NCBI GenBank assembly: GCA_017467625.1 | Contig: JAFUSN010000003.1 | Span: 124,001-188,000 of the forward strand | Direction of reading: 5' to 3' | Length of the DNA: 64,000 nt | From: RGIG1681 sp017467625 | GTDB lineage: Bacteria; Bacillota; Clostridia; Christensenellales; UBA1242 | Shown here: positions 9,141-17,828 of the stretch, in pieces | Layout of the letters: each line of letters begins with the position of its first letter | Position numbering within the stretch: the stretch's first letter is position 1 | Notes under the pieces: generated by a model | What the model saw: only the letters and a program-made list of their open reading frames with translations | Told to the model about the DNA's origin: nothing | The model's database searches: none | Translations under genes and position numbers: made by a program

Positions 9141-9174
9141 AAATAAAGTCAGTGTTAAGCCACTGACTTTATTG
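9141..9174. terminator. Hairpin terminator between htpG and rlmH
   Basis: A perfect 13-bp stem, AATAAAGTCAGTG / CACTGACTTTATT, with a 6-base loop. The T residues are in the stem and there is no long T run after it, so termination strength is uncertain. Confidence 0.6.
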
Positions 9175-9203
9175 TTGCAAAAATTTGAACTTTGTATTAT
9201 ACT
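9175..9203 (+). promoter_or_regulatory. rlmH promoter, probably leaderless
   Basis: TTGCAA (9175-9180), 17-base spacer, TATACT (9198-9203). The ATG at 9210 is 6 bases after the -10 box and there is no Shine-Dalgarno, so transcription would begin at or next to the start codon. Confidence 0.65.
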
Positions 9204-9209
9204 CTTTAT

Positions 9210-9668
9210 ATGAAAGTAAACATTGTTTGTGTTGGTAAAATCAAGGAAAAATATTTAACTGATGCAATTTTGGAATACAAAAAGAGACTTTCTCGGTTTT
9301 GTTCTTTTAATGAAATTGAAGTTCAGGAGGCCTCAAAGGAAACCAACCTAGAGAAAAAATCAAAACTTGAGGGGGAACTTATTCTTGCAAAATGTCAAGG
9401 AATTGTTGTTGCACTTGATTCACGGGGAAAAATGTTAACAAGTCCTGAAATTGCTGAATTCATCCGTGAAAAAACGAACTCTGGAGCTAGTGAAATTTCG
9501 TTTATAATTGGTGGATCAAATGGCCTTTCAAGTGATGTAATTAAAAAGGCGGACTTGGTTTTGTCATTTGGAAAAATAACTTTTCCACATCAACTTTTTA
9601 GGGTTTGCGTTATTGAACAAATTTACAGAGCCTTTACAATTTTAGAAGGATTGCCATATCACAAATAA
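9210..9668 (+). CDS. rlmH: 23S rRNA pseudouridine1915 N3-methyltransferase RlmH
   Basis: 152 aa; RlmH proteins are about 155-160 aa. It is a SPOUT-fold SAM-dependent enzyme that methylates the pseudouridine at 1915 in helix 69 of 23S rRNA. Visible signatures are the N-terminal KVNIVCVGKIKEKY, the SAM-site loop FIIGGSNGLSSD and the C-terminal KITFPHQLFRV plus EQIYRAFTI and the final LPYHK, typical of the family. The start at 9210 is set by the family N-terminus; a frame from 9192 would start upstream of the predicted transcription start. It heads an rlmH-argS-queH unit. Confidence 0.95.
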   Translation: MKVNIVCVGKIKEKYLTDAILEYKKRLSRFCSFNEIEVQEASKETNLEKKSKLEGELILAKCQGIVVALDSRGKMLTSPEIAEFIREKTNSGASEISFIIGGSNGLSSDVIKKADLVLSFGKITFPHQLFRVCVIEQIYRAFTILEGLPYHK

Positions 9669-9680
9669 TTTGGAGAAAAA

Positions 9681-11453
9681 ATGGACATAAAACAAACACT
9701 TATAGATGCTTTAAATAAGAGTTTTGAAAAACTTGGATATGATTTAAATGATGTCAATTTAGGGTTTTCAAATAGACCAAATGAATTTGATTATTCTTCA
9801 AATTCATCTTTTGCCATTGCAAAGAAAATGAAAACAAATCCAGAAGTTGTTGCAAATTCAATTATGGAAAATTTAAACCAAGATATTGCGGAGGTTTCTT
9901 TTGCAAAACCTGGTTTTATTAACTTTAAAATTAAAGATGAAATTTTATCAAAGGTTTTAAATGAAGCAAGCAAAAATGAAAGGTTGGGGCTTTTAAAGCT
10001 TGAAAATCCAATTAAAGTTGTAATGGATTATGGTGGCGCAAATGTTGCAAAAGAACTTCATATTGGGCATCTTCGTTCGCCAGTTATTGGAGAAAGTTTT
10101 GCAAGGCTTTATAAACTTCTTGGAAATGAAGTTATAACAGACACTCACCTTGGCGATTGGGGGCTTCAAATGGGTCTTACAATTGCTCAACTAGAAGATG
10201 ACGGTTATGTTGATGGATATTTTGATAAAAATAAAAATAACAAACCAATAACGCTTGACACATTAAATGAGGAATATCCTAAAGCTTCAAAGCGAAAAAA
10301 CACTGATGAAGAATTCAGGATTAAGGCCGAAACATACACAAAATTTGTTCAAGATAAAAAAGAGCCATATTGGTCAATTTATGAAACAATTCGTGGAATT
10401 TCAGTTAATAGAATTAAACTTAATTATGAAAAATTAAATTGTTATTTTGATTTGTGGTATGGCGAAAGCACCGTTGCAAAATATGTTGATAAAGTTGTAG
10501 AGATGTTTGTTGACAAAGGGTTAACAAAGGAATATCAGGGGGCAACAATTGTTGATGTTGCAAAAGATGGTGAGAATATTCCAATTGAAAAGAAAAATCC
10601 CGAAGATCCACAACTTTATAAAAATCCAATGCCTCCAGTTTATTTGAAAAAGAGTAATGGTGCAGATGTTTATGACACAACTGATATTGCAACAATTTAT
10701 CAGCGTAACATTGAGTTTAATCCAGATAAAATTATGTATTTTGTTGATAAAAGGCAATTTTTGCATTTTGAGCATTGTTTTAGGGCTGTTAAAATGGCTG
10801 GAATTTCTCCAGAGAATCAACAACTATCATTTATTGGATTTGGAACAATCAATGGAAAAGATGGAAAACCATTTAAAACTAGATCAGGTGAAACAATTAA
10901 ACTTGAAGATATTATCAATTTAATTACTGATAGTGCTGAGAAAAAACTTATTGAAAATGGAATTTCTGATACAAAAGAACTTGCTTTAAAAATTGGCGTT
11001 GCGGCAATGAAGTTTGGGGATTTGTCAAACTATCCAAGTAAAGATTACATTTTTGATATTGATAAATTTGCATCTTTTGAAGGAAAAACTGGTCCATATA
11101 TTCAATATACTGGAGCAAGAATAAATTCGCTTTTGAAAAAATCAAAAGAAAACATTAACAATCTTTTAGGACACATTAATGTTAATGACTCAAACCAAAG
11201 AACCATTGCTATAAACTTTTTGAAACTTCAAGAAAGTTATTATGTTTGCTATAAGGAAGATTCTTTAAGTCCTCTTTGTCAAGCATTGTTTGATTTTGCA
11301 TCGAGTTTCTCAAAGTTTTATAATGACACAAGAATTTTGACGGAAACTGATGAAAATAGGAAAAAATCATATCTTTCACTCTGTGAATTTGTTTTAAAAG
11401 TTATTGTTCAAGCGGCTGGAGTTTTGGCATTTGAAATTCCTGAAAAAATGTAG
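9681..11453 (+). CDS. argS: Arginine--tRNA ligase
   Basis: 590 aa class I aminoacyl-tRNA synthetase. The HIGH signature occurs as HIGHLRSP near residue 128 with the preceding GGANVAKELH block. As in many ArgRS there is no clear KMSKS; the equivalent region reads GKPFKTRSGETIKL. The C-terminal anticodon-binding helical domain includes FSKFYNDTRIL. It charges tRNA-Arg with arginine using ATP. An AGGAG-like site (GGAGAAAAA) precedes the ATG, 12 bases after rlmH, so cotranscription is likely. Confidence 0.96.
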   Translation: MDIKQTLIDALNKSFEKLGYDLNDVNLGFSNRPNEFDYSSNSSFAIAKKMKTNPEVVANSIMENLNQDIAEVSFAKPGFINFKIKDEILSKVLNEASKNERLGLLKLENPIKVVMDYGGANVAKELHIGHLRSPVIGESFARLYKLLGNEVITDTHLGDWGLQMGLTIAQLEDDGYVDGYFDKNKNNKPITLDTLNEEYPKASKRKNTDEEFRIKAETYTKFVQDKKEPYWSIYETIRGISVNRIKLNYEKLNCYFDLWYGESTVAKYVDKVVEMFVDKGLTKEYQGATIVDVAKDGENIPIEKKNPEDPQLYKNPMPPVYLKKSNGADVYDTTDIATIYQRNIEFNPDKIMYFVDKRQFLHFEHCFRAVKMAGISPENQQLSFIGFGTINGKDGKPFKTRSGETIKLEDIINLITDSAEKKLIENGISDTKELALKIGVAAMKFGDLSNYPSKDYIFDIDKFASFEGKTGPYIQYTGARINSLLKKSKENINNLLGHINVNDSNQRTIAINFLKLQESYYVCYKEDSLSPLCQALFDFASSFSKFYNDTRILTETDENRKKSYLSLCEFVLKVIVQAAGVLAFEIPEKM

Positions 11454-11460
11454 GTGAAAT

Positions 11461-12063
11461 ATGGAAAAACCAAGAATTTTATTACACTCGTGTTGTGCGC
11501 CATGTTCAACAGCTGTTCTTGAAAGATTGATTAGAGATAAATTTCAAATCACAATTCTTTATTACAACCCAAACATTTATCCAGAGGCTGAATATATCAA
11601 ACGAAAAAATGAGGAAATTCGCTATATATCAATTTTGATGAAAAAAAATCCGGGTTTAACCATTGATATGATTGATACGGATTATGAAAGTGAAAAATTT
11701 TATGAAGCGGTCAAAGGGCTTGAAAACGAGCCAGAGGGTGGTGCAAGATGTCCGGTTTGTTATAAGCTTAGGCTTGAAAAAACCGCTAAAATTGCAAAGG
11801 AAAAAGGATTTGATATCTTTGGGACAACTTTAACGGTGAGTCCATATAAAGATGCTGATAAAATTAATGCAATTGGACTTGCGCTTTCAAAAAAATATGA
11901 AATTGATTATCTTGTTTCAAACTTTAAAAAGCAAAATGGTTATCAGCGAAGTATTGAATTATCAAAAGAAAATCAAATTTATAGACAGTGCTACTGTGGT
12001 TGCGAATTTGCATTAAAACAACAACTTGAAAATGAGAAAAAGCGAAAAAATGAACAAAAATAA
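11461..12063 (+). CDS. queH: Epoxyqueuosine reductase QueH
   Basis: 200 aa, the QueH (former DUF208) length. The cysteine pairs are visible: HSCCAPCST near the N-terminus, ARCPVCYKLR in the middle and RQCYCGCEFA at the C-terminus. QueH reduces epoxyqueuosine to queuosine in tRNA wobble position 34 and replaces QueG in many Firmicutes. The window also encodes QueA and Tgt (about 10 kb downstream), the preceding steps of the same pathway. GGTGA lies just before the ATG, 8 bases after argS, so it is the last gene of the rlmH-argS unit and is closed by a strong terminator. Confidence 0.93.
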   Translation: MEKPRILLHSCCAPCSTAVLERLIRDKFQITILYYNPNIYPEAEYIKRKNEEIRYISILMKKNPGLTIDMIDTDYESEKFYEAVKGLENEPEGGARCPVCYKLRLEKTAKIAKEKGFDIFGTTLTVSPYKDADKINAIGLALSKKYEIDYLVSNFKKQNGYQRSIELSKENQIYRQCYCGCEFALKQQLENEKKRKNEQK

Positions 12064-12090
12064 AGGTCTGCAAGATGCAGACCTTTTTTA
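12062..12090. terminator. Bidirectional terminator between queH and cmk
   Basis: Eleven-bp perfect stem AAAGGTCTGCA / TGCAGACCTTT with a 3-base loop and a T run. It lies between convergent genes and is A-rich on the left, so it can act for cmk too. Confidence 0.85.
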
Positions 12091-12091
12091 A

Positions 12092-12760
12092 TTAAATTAA
12101 ATTTCGTCGTTTCATTTCTTCAAGTGCTAAATTAACAGCTTCATCGGCGTCAATGTGTGTTGTGTCAATTAAATAAGCATCTTTAACCATAACTAAAGGT
12201 GAAAGTTCTCTGTGAGTGTCGGCATAGTCACGCGATTTTAAATCTTCAATAACAGTTTCAAGTGTAACATTTTCACCGCGGTTTTTATAGTCGGCAAGTC
12301 TTCTTTTTGCGCGCTCTTCAACCTTGCAATCAACATAAATTTTTAAGTCGGCATCAGGGAAAATTACTGAGCCAATGTCACGACCCTCCATGACAATATT
12401 TTCATTGTCTTGCTTTGTTTTGCGTTGCAAAGACCTAACAAATTCACGGATAAATGGTTTGCAGGCAATTTTGGCAACAAAGTTTGAAACGGTTTCGCTC
12501 CAAAGGTCATTTGAAACATCAATTCCATCAACTTTCATTGTTATTTTGCCGTTATGATATTTGTATTCAATGTTTGTGTTTTCAATTAAATTTTTTAAAG
12601 CTTCATCATCATTTTCGTTTACACCAAAGTTCAAAACCTTAACGGTGATTGCTCTATAAAGTGCGCCAGCACTAAAAAATCCAAAATCTAATTCCTTTGC
12701 CAGTTTTTTTGCAAAGGTTGATTTGCCAGAACCTGATGTTCCATCAACTGCAATAATCAT
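12092..12760 (-). CDS. cmk: Cytidylate kinase
   Basis: 222 aa, normal for bacterial (d)CMP kinase, which makes (d)CDP from (d)CMP and ATP. The P-loop is GTSGSGKST at the N-terminus, followed by FSAGALYRAIT; the signature EGRDIGSVIFPDADLKIYVD and the lid region with RDYADTHRELSPL are present. It is the second of only two - strand genes. The - strand sequence has GAGGT 7 bases before the ATG. In many Clostridia cmk precedes ispH and rpsA; here it is alone. Confidence 0.96.
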   Translation of the reverse strand: MIIAVDGTSGSGKSTFAKKLAKELDFGFFSAGALYRAITVKVLNFGVNENDDEALKNLIENTNIEYKYHNGKITMKVDGIDVSNDLWSETVSNFVAKIACKPFIREFVRSLQRKTKQDNENIVMEGRDIGSVIFPDADLKIYVDCKVEERAKRRLADYKNRGENVTLETVIEDLKSRDYADTHRELSPLVMVKDAYLIDTTHIDADEAVNLALEEMKRRNLI

Positions 12761-12780
12761 GATTTTACCTCACTAATAAT

Positions 12781-12808
12781 ATAATACAACAAAGAAAAAA
12801 TTCTTCAA
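12781..12808 (-). promoter_or_regulatory. cmk promoter
   Basis: On the - strand TTGAAG (12803-12808), 16-base spacer, TATTAT (12781-12786), about 20 bases before the cmk ATG. Confidence 0.5.
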
Positions 12809-12863
12809 AATAAAATTGGCGTAGTTATTTGTAAAAATATAAAAATTGTTATAGAATTTAATT

Positions 12864-13466
12864 ATGGAAAACAGAAGAAAAACTAATATAGGCAAAATTT
12901 TATTAACCTTAATCAAACTTATTTTGATTATCATTTTTCTTCCTGTTATTTTAGTGCTAATTATATTGAAACACGTAAAAAACCGCAAAAATAACTTAAA
13001 AGCAATAGAAAAAGTGCATATTTTTTCAATTTCACAAGTTGATAGCTTGTCTGGAATTGATTTTGAGCTGTTTTTAAAGCAGCTATTTTTAAAGTTGGGT
13101 TTTAATGTTGAATTAACAAAACAGAGCGGTGATTTTGGTGCTGATTTAATTTTAACAAGGGAAAAAGAAGTTGCGGTCGTTCAAGCAAAATGTTATTCAA
13201 AAACAGTTGGAGCAAAAGCTGTTCAAGAAGCCTTGGGTTCAAAAAATCACTATGGAGCCACTAAAGTTATTTGTTGCACAAATAATTATTTTTCAATGGA
13301 AGCAATTCAACTTGCAGAAGAAAATGGAGTTGATTTGATTGATAGAGAAATTTTAAAGAAACTGATTTCAAAAACGAACATAATTTTTGAACGCACACAG
13401 TTCAAGTCAACAATTTCAAATGAGGAAAAAGGTTTAATTGAGGCAAAATATAAATTTTGGATATAA
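12864..13466 (+). CDS. Membrane-anchored restriction-endonuclease-like protein (Mrr_cat domain)
   Basis: 200 aa. A hydrophobic hairpin-like N-terminus (about residues 10-36) is followed by a nuclease-fold domain with FELFLKQLFLKLGF, the catalytic-type Asp in SGDFGADLIL, and the QxK motif in VVQAKCYSK, as in Mrr_cat (PF04471) proteins. Classical Mrr cuts methylated DNA, but small membrane-linked versions are common in Bacillota and have no established role, so I do not call it a defence gene. The -10-like TATAGA at 12850-12855 is 8 bases before the ATG and there is no Shine-Dalgarno, a leaderless arrangement. It diverges from cmk. Confidence 0.8.
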   Translation: MENRRKTNIGKILLTLIKLILIIIFLPVILVLIILKHVKNRKNNLKAIEKVHIFSISQVDSLSGIDFELFLKQLFLKLGFNVELTKQSGDFGADLILTREKEVAVVQAKCYSKTVGAKAVQEALGSKNHYGATKVICCTNNYFSMEAIQLAEENGVDLIDREILKKLISKTNIIFERTQFKSTISNEEKGLIEAKYKFWI

Positions 13467-13533
13467 AAATGTCTAACTTTAAAAGTTGTGAGTAATTTTA
13501 TTATTTCTAGCATACACTACGGTTAGAGGTTAT

Positions 13534-14268
13534 ATGTTTGAAATACTTTTAAGTGTGCCATCGTTTGAACAAAAACAACTTTCAAAATATTCAAAAAACA
13601 TTGTTTCAAGTGTAAAAGCAAGTGGCGGAATTGCGCTTTTGCATAATCACAGCAAAAGATCATTTTTGGCAATTGCTGTTTCAGAAAAAGAAAAAGAATT
13701 TTTTAAAGCTTTAATTTCTGATATGATTGTAAACTTTGTCATTGAGGTTTATAAATACAATTTTTTTAAAGAGAAATTTTATGTTAATGAAAATGAAATA
13801 ACAGAAGCTTTTTTGAATGCAATTTCAATTTTTGATTCTGACGCTGACAAAGAGATTATTAAGGGTGAAATTGAATTTGGTGATGAAATTTTAATTGATA
13901 GTTTTTATTTTTTTAAACTCACTGGTCTTCAAAGTAAGTGGAGAAAAACAATTGAAATTATTAGTCAAAATCAAATTCAAAACAATAAGTTTACGATGAT
14001 TGAAGTAATTAAGTATCTAACTGAAACAAGTGATAATAATGTTTCAGTTGCAAAAGTATCATTAAATGAAAAGAACATTAAACTTGAAAATTTTGAAGAA
14101 AAAAGGCAATTCAAACGAACAATAAATGGGCGATCAAAGTTTTTTAGTGAATTGATTAAACTTAATCCTGCAAGAATAACAATTACATTGGATAGTGAAG
14201 ATGGTGAAGATGATGTTTTGCCACTTTTGAATCAAATTTTTGATGATAAAATTTATGTTTTGAATTAA
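13534..14268 (+). CDS. ytxC: YtxC-like sporulation-associated protein
   Basis: 244 aa with no signal peptide. The family call rests on overall pattern (an N-terminal alpha/beta part, a central block with FVIEVYKYNFFKEKFYVN and a C-terminal ITLDSEDGEDD) and on position: ytxC lies directly upstream of thrS in B. subtilis, as here. YtxC is counted as a putative sporulation protein with unknown biochemistry. AGAGGT precedes the ATG at 13534. Its own promoter is not clear, and no terminator is seen before the thrS promoter. Confidence 0.7.
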   Translation: MFEILLSVPSFEQKQLSKYSKNIVSSVKASGGIALLHNHSKRSFLAIAVSEKEKEFFKALISDMIVNFVIEVYKYNFFKEKFYVNENEITEAFLNAISIFDSDADKEIIKGEIEFGDEILIDSFYFFKLTGLQSKWRKTIEIISQNQIQNNKFTMIEVIKYLTETSDNNVSVAKVSLNEKNIKLENFEEKRQFKRTINGRSKFFSELIKLNPARITITLDSEDGEDDVLPLLNQIFDDKIYVLN

Positions 14269-14273
14269 AAATA

Positions 14274-14301
14274 TTGACAAAAATAAATTAAGGAATATAA
14301 T
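14274..14301 (+). promoter_or_regulatory. thrS promoter
   Basis: TTGACA (14274-14279), 16-base spacer, TATAAT (14296-14301); both boxes are consensus. Transcription should start near 14308, giving a leader of about 220 bases. Confidence 0.85.
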
Positions 14302-14307
14302 GGTAGT

Positions 14308-14509
14308 ATACTTGCAGAACAAGTAGTTGGATCAAACTGATTTAGAGAGGGAAAATCATGGGCTGAAAGTTTTTCCATTAAGCGTTCCAAACGAAACCAC
14401 CTGCATTTTAAACATCTAAATATTTAATGAGGTTGATTTTTCAACGAAGTAAGGTGGAACCACGAAGATAATTCGTCCTTATGCTAAATTTTGGCATAAG
14501 GATTTTTTT
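14308..14509 (+). promoter_or_regulatory. T-box riboswitch controlling thrS
   Basis: The leader has the conserved T-box AAGGTGGAACCACG (14451-14464) followed by a terminator whose stem TCCTTATGC / GCATAAGGA (14476-14502) ends in seven T. The Stem I region contains the usual AGAGAGGGAAAA and GGCTGAAAG elements, and its base pairs GCAG near 14314 with CTGC near 14401. The 3' side of the specifier loop reads GAA-ACC-A, so the specifier is most likely ACC (14396-14398), a threonine codon. Uncharged tRNA-Thr would favour the antiterminator and allow thrS transcription. Confidence 0.92.
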
Positions 14510-14531
14510 ATGTCAATAACGGAGGAAAAGT

Positions 14532-16457
14532 ATGAAAATTAAATTAAGAGATGAAGTTAGGGAATTTGAAAAAGGAACTTCAACAATTGAAATTGCTCGT
14601 TCAATTTCAGAAGGGCTTGCGCGTGTTGCAGCATGTGGAAAAGTTAATGGAGATGAACTTATTGATTTAGTTGCTCCAATAAATGAAGATTGTGAGCTTG
14701 AAATTATTACAACAAAAAGCCCAGAATATCAAGAATTATTAAGGCACTCAACTGCCCATGTTTTGGCTCAGGCTGTTAAAACAATTTATCCAAACACAAA
14801 GTGTTGGGTTGGTCCTGCAACAAAGGATGGTTTTTACTACGACTTTGATTTTAAAACTCCAATCACAAGTGCGGATTTGGCAGTTATTGAAGATGAGATG
14901 AATATAATTATTAAGGCAAACTTTGATATTGTTCGCAGAGAAGTTAGTCGTGATGAAGCAATCAAAATGATGAAAAAGGCAAATGAACCATATAAAGTTG
15001 AACTTATTGAAGGTTTTGACAAAGATGAGGTTATTTCAACATACACCCAAGGTGACTATACTGAAATTTGTCATGGACCACATGTTAAATCAACAGGTGT
15101 AATTAAGGCGTTTAAACTCACAAAACTTTCAGGTGCATATTTAAAGGGTGACAGTAAAAACAAAATGTTAACCAGAATTTATGGCGTTGTTTTTGAAAAG
15201 AAGAGTGAACTTGATGAATATTTTAGACTTCAGGAAGAAGCAATGGCTCGTGATCACAGAAAAATTGGCAAGGATCTTGGAATATTTATGTTTTCTGATT
15301 TAATTGGAAAAGGTCTTCCAGTTTGGCTTCCAAAGGGATTTTTGCTTCGTAGACAATTGTCTGACTACATTATGAACAAAGAACTTGCACTTGGTTACAA
15401 GCATGTTATGACTCCTTCAATTGGAAGTGTTGGGCTTTATAAAACTTCTGGACATTGGGATCATTATAAAGACGACATGTTCCCAAGTATGAAAGTTGAT
15501 GATGAAGAATATGTTTTAAGACCAATGAACTGTCCACATCATATGATGATTTATAAGTATGCTCTCCATTCATACAAAGACCTTCCAATTAGAATGGCTG
15601 AAATTGCCAATGATTTTAGATTTGAGTCAAGTGGAAATTTGTGTGGAATTGAAAGAGTTAGAGCATTTACTCAAAATGACACTCACATTTTCTGTCGCCC
15701 AGATCAAATTAAAGCCGAAGTTGAGGGTGTTATTAAGTTAATTTTGGATGTTTATAATGATTTTGGTTTTAAAAACTATAAGTTCCGCTTATCGCTTCGT
15801 GATGTAAATAACAAGGAAAAATATTTTGGACATAATGAACTTTGGGAAAAGAGTGAGCAAGCACTCCGCGATATTTTAAACCAAAACAAACTTGATTATT
15901 ATGAAGCTGCAGGTGAAGCTGCATTTTATGGTCCAAAAATTGATGTTCAGGTTGAAAGTGCAATTGGGCATGATGTAACTCTTTCAACAATTCAACTTGA
16001 CTATCAACTTCCAGAACGCTTTGAACTTGAATATACAGATGAAAATGGAAAGAAGGTTCGTCCAGTTGTTATTCATAGGGCAATTCTTGGTTCACTTGAT
16101 AGATTTATTGCATTTCTTTTGGAAGAAACAAAGGGAAATCTTCCAACATGGCTTGCGCCAATTCAAGTTAAAGTTATTTCAATTTCTGAGAAATCAAACG
16201 CTTATGTTAATGAAGTTGCTGGAAAGTTTATTGATGACGGAATTAGAGCTGAAATTGATATTTCAGATGAACGTATTGGTTACAAAATTCGCAATGCACA
16301 GCTTGAAAAAGTTCCTTATATGATTATCCTTGGAGAAAATGAATCAAGCGAAAAACTTGTTTCAATTAGAAAAAGAAATGGTGAAGAAATTAAAGGTTTG
16401 AAATATGAAGAAGCGTTAAAACTTATAAGTGATGACATTAAGGCAAGAAACTTATAA
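14532..16457 (+). CDS. thrS: Threonine--tRNA ligase
   Basis: 641 aa, full length. It has an N-terminal TGS domain, the editing domain with HSTAHVLAQAV and EICHGPHV, the class II catalytic core (PMNCPHHMMIY, RFESSGNLCGIERVRAFTQND, GPKIDVQ) and a C-terminal anticodon-binding domain with RIGYKIRNAQLEKVPY. It charges tRNA-Thr with threonine and edits mis-charged serine. GGAGG lies 6 bases before the ATG, directly after the T-box terminator. It forms a single-gene unit under the T-box; no terminator is seen before the infC promoter. Confidence 0.97.
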   Translation: MKIKLRDEVREFEKGTSTIEIARSISEGLARVAACGKVNGDELIDLVAPINEDCELEIITTKSPEYQELLRHSTAHVLAQAVKTIYPNTKCWVGPATKDGFYYDFDFKTPITSADLAVIEDEMNIIIKANFDIVRREVSRDEAIKMMKKANEPYKVELIEGFDKDEVISTYTQGDYTEICHGPHVKSTGVIKAFKLTKLSGAYLKGDSKNKMLTRIYGVVFEKKSELDEYFRLQEEAMARDHRKIGKDLGIFMFSDLIGKGLPVWLPKGFLLRRQLSDYIMNKELALGYKHVMTPSIGSVGLYKTSGHWDHYKDDMFPSMKVDDEEYVLRPMNCPHHMMIYKYALHSYKDLPIRMAEIANDFRFESSGNLCGIERVRAFTQNDTHIFCRPDQIKAEVEGVIKLILDVYNDFGFKNYKFRLSLRDVNNKEKYFGHNELWEKSEQALRDILNQNKLDYYEAAGEAAFYGPKIDVQVESAIGHDVTLSTIQLDYQLPERFELEYTDENGKKVRPVVIHRAILGSLDRFIAFLLEETKGNLPTWLAPIQVKVISISEKSNAYVNEVAGKFIDDGIRAEIDISDERIGYKIRNAQLEKVPYMIILGENESSEKLVSIRKRNGEEIKGLKYEEALKLISDDIKARNL

Positions 16458-16464
16458 AAATATG

Positions 16465-16493
16465 TTGACAAATTGTTTTTAATGGGTTATAAT
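16465..16493 (+). promoter_or_regulatory. infC operon promoter, perfect consensus
   Basis: TTGACA (16465-16470), exactly 17 bases, TATAAT (16488-16493). Transcription should begin near 16500. Confidence 0.9.
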
Positions 16494-16499
16494 ACCCGT

Positions 16500-16689
16500 G
16501 TTTATTAAGAGAAAGAACACTTTCCACCAATTGAATGAAAAATTTTAATTTGGTCTTATATGATAATACTGATAACCGAAATATTGGCGTGGAATTCCAC
16601 GCACTCTTAATTTCGTATTATTATATGGTGAGTGGCTTTCGTATAAACCACTCACTTTTTTTAAGTGAAATAAAAAATTTAGGAGTTTT
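16500..16689 (+). promoter_or_regulatory. L20-type autoregulatory leader with attenuator before infC
   Basis: A leader of about 190 bases precedes infC. It holds a strong attenuator hairpin GTGAGTGG / CCACTCAC (16628-16655) ending in seven T, a local hairpin GCGTGG-AATT-CCACGC, and a longer-range pairing between ATAATAC (near 16562) and GTATTAT (near 16615). The CACTC at about 16604 could pair with GAGTG of the attenuator as an alternative structure. In B. subtilis ribosomal protein L20 represses infC-rpmI-rplT by attenuation in such a leader; the same control is inferred here from order and structure. Confidence 0.7.
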
Positions 16690-17217
16690 ATGGCAAATAA
16701 ACAACAAGAAACGCAAATCAATTCTAGCATTCGCGACCCAGAAGTTAGAGTTATTGGTGCTGATGGCGCACAGCTTGGCATCATGAGCTCAAGAGAGGCA
16801 AATGAACTTGCTGAAAAAGAAGGGCTTGATTTAGTTAAAATTTCGCCAAATGCAGTTCCACCAGTTTGTAGAATTATGGACTATGGTAAATATCTTTTTG
16901 ATAAAACAAAAAGAGAGAAGGAACAGCGTAAAAATCAAAAAGTTGTTGCACTTAAAGAAGTTCAACTTTCAATGACAATTGAACAACATGATATTGATAT
17001 TAAGGCAAAAAATGCAATCAAGTTTTTACAAAATGGTGACAAAGTTAAAGTTTCAATTAGAATGAGTGGAAGGCAACAGGCTTATTCAGACAGAGGAATT
17101 GAAACCGAAAACAAATTTGCTGAATCACTTGAGGAGCTTGCTGTAATTGAAAAACCAGCAAAAGTTGAAGGAAGAAATATTATTATGATTCTTGCACCAA
17201 AAAATGTTAAAAAATAA
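16690..17217 (+). CDS. infC: Translation initiation factor IF-3
   Basis: 175 aa, typical. The N-terminal domain has SIRDPEVRVIGADGAQLG and the linker PPVCRIMDYGKYLFD; the C-terminal domain has VKVSIRMSGRQQAY. IF-3 binds the 30S subunit and checks initiator tRNA and start codon. The start is a normal ATG after AGGAG, not the rare AUU used for autocontrol in E. coli, in line with control through the leader instead. First gene of infC-rpmI-rplT. Confidence 0.96.
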   Translation: MANKQQETQINSSIRDPEVRVIGADGAQLGIMSSREANELAEKEGLDLVKISPNAVPPVCRIMDYGKYLFDKTKREKEQRKNQKVVALKEVQLSMTIEQHDIDIKAKNAIKFLQNGDKVKVSIRMSGRQQAYSDRGIETENKFAESLEELAVIEKPAKVEGRNIIMILAPKNVKK

Positions 17218-17254
17218 GCCATACAATCAAAACAGAATTTAGGAGGAAAAAATT

Positions 17255-17455
17255 ATGCCAAAACAAAGAAATAGCAGCGCTACAAAAAAGAGATTTATTG
17301 TTCTTAAAAGTGGCAAAGTAAAAAGAGGTCGTCAAAACAAAAGACACCTTTTAGCTGGAAAAGAAACAGCAAGAAAGAGAAATTTAAGAAGAGATGCATA
17401 TGTTGAAGGAAAACAAATTAAAACAGTTAAGCATCTTGTAGGACAACAAGGTTAA
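17255..17455 (+). CDS. rpmI: 50S ribosomal protein L35
   Basis: 66 aa, very basic, with the L35 patterns KQRNSSATKKRF and KSGKVKRGRQNKRHLL. It is a structural protein of the large subunit. AGGAGG precedes the ATG by 7 bases. Second gene of the infC operon. Confidence 0.95.
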   Translation: MPKQRNSSATKKRFIVLKSGKVKRGRQNKRHLLAGKETARKRNLRRDAYVEGKQIKTVKHLVGQQG

Positions 17456-17469
17456 GGAGGCACGGAAAG

Positions 17470-17826
17470 ATGAGAGTTAAAAGAAGTGTAAATGCACATA
17501 AAAAACGTGTTAAAATTTTAAAATCAGCAAAGGGTTACTATGGCGCTAAAAGCAAACTTTACAGAGTTGCTCGCGAAGCTGTTATGAAGAGTGGTAACTA
17601 TGCTTACGCATCAAGAAGACTTAAAAAGAGAGATTTTAGAAAGCTTTGGAATGCAAGAATCAATGCCGAAGCAAGAGTTAATGGTCTTTCATACAGTAAA
17701 CTTATTCATGGACTTAAGCTCGCCGAAATTGATCTTAACAGAAAAGTTTTAGCAGAACTTGCAGTTTCTGATAAGCTTGCATTTGCAAAAGTTTGCGATC
17801 AAGCAAAAGCAGCACTTGCAAAATAG
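17470..17826 (+). CDS. rplT: 50S ribosomal protein L20
   Basis: 118 aa, normal length, with the N-terminal RVKRSVNAHKKRVKILK and the KGYYGAKSKLYRVAREAV block. L20 is needed early in 50S assembly and, in Bacillota, represses its own operon by binding the infC leader. AAGGAGG is 10-15 bases before the ATG, partly overlapping the rpmI stop region. A terminator follows. Confidence 0.96.
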   Translation: MRVKRSVNAHKKRVKILKSAKGYYGAKSKLYRVAREAVMKSGNYAYASRRLKKRDFRKLWNARINAEARVNGLSYSKLIHGLKLAEIDLNRKVLAELAVSDKLAFAKVCDQAKAALAK

Positions 17827-17828
17827 TT

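Noticed and set aside
12864..13466. Mrr-like protein as a restriction system
   Set aside because: It is a stand-alone, membrane-anchored version with no methylase or other defence gene near it, so a defence role is not supported.
16535..16786. 83-codon open frame running from the infC leader into infC
   Set aside because: It overlaps the attenuator and the start of infC in another frame and has no ribosome site or recognisable protein pattern; it is explained by the leader RNA.
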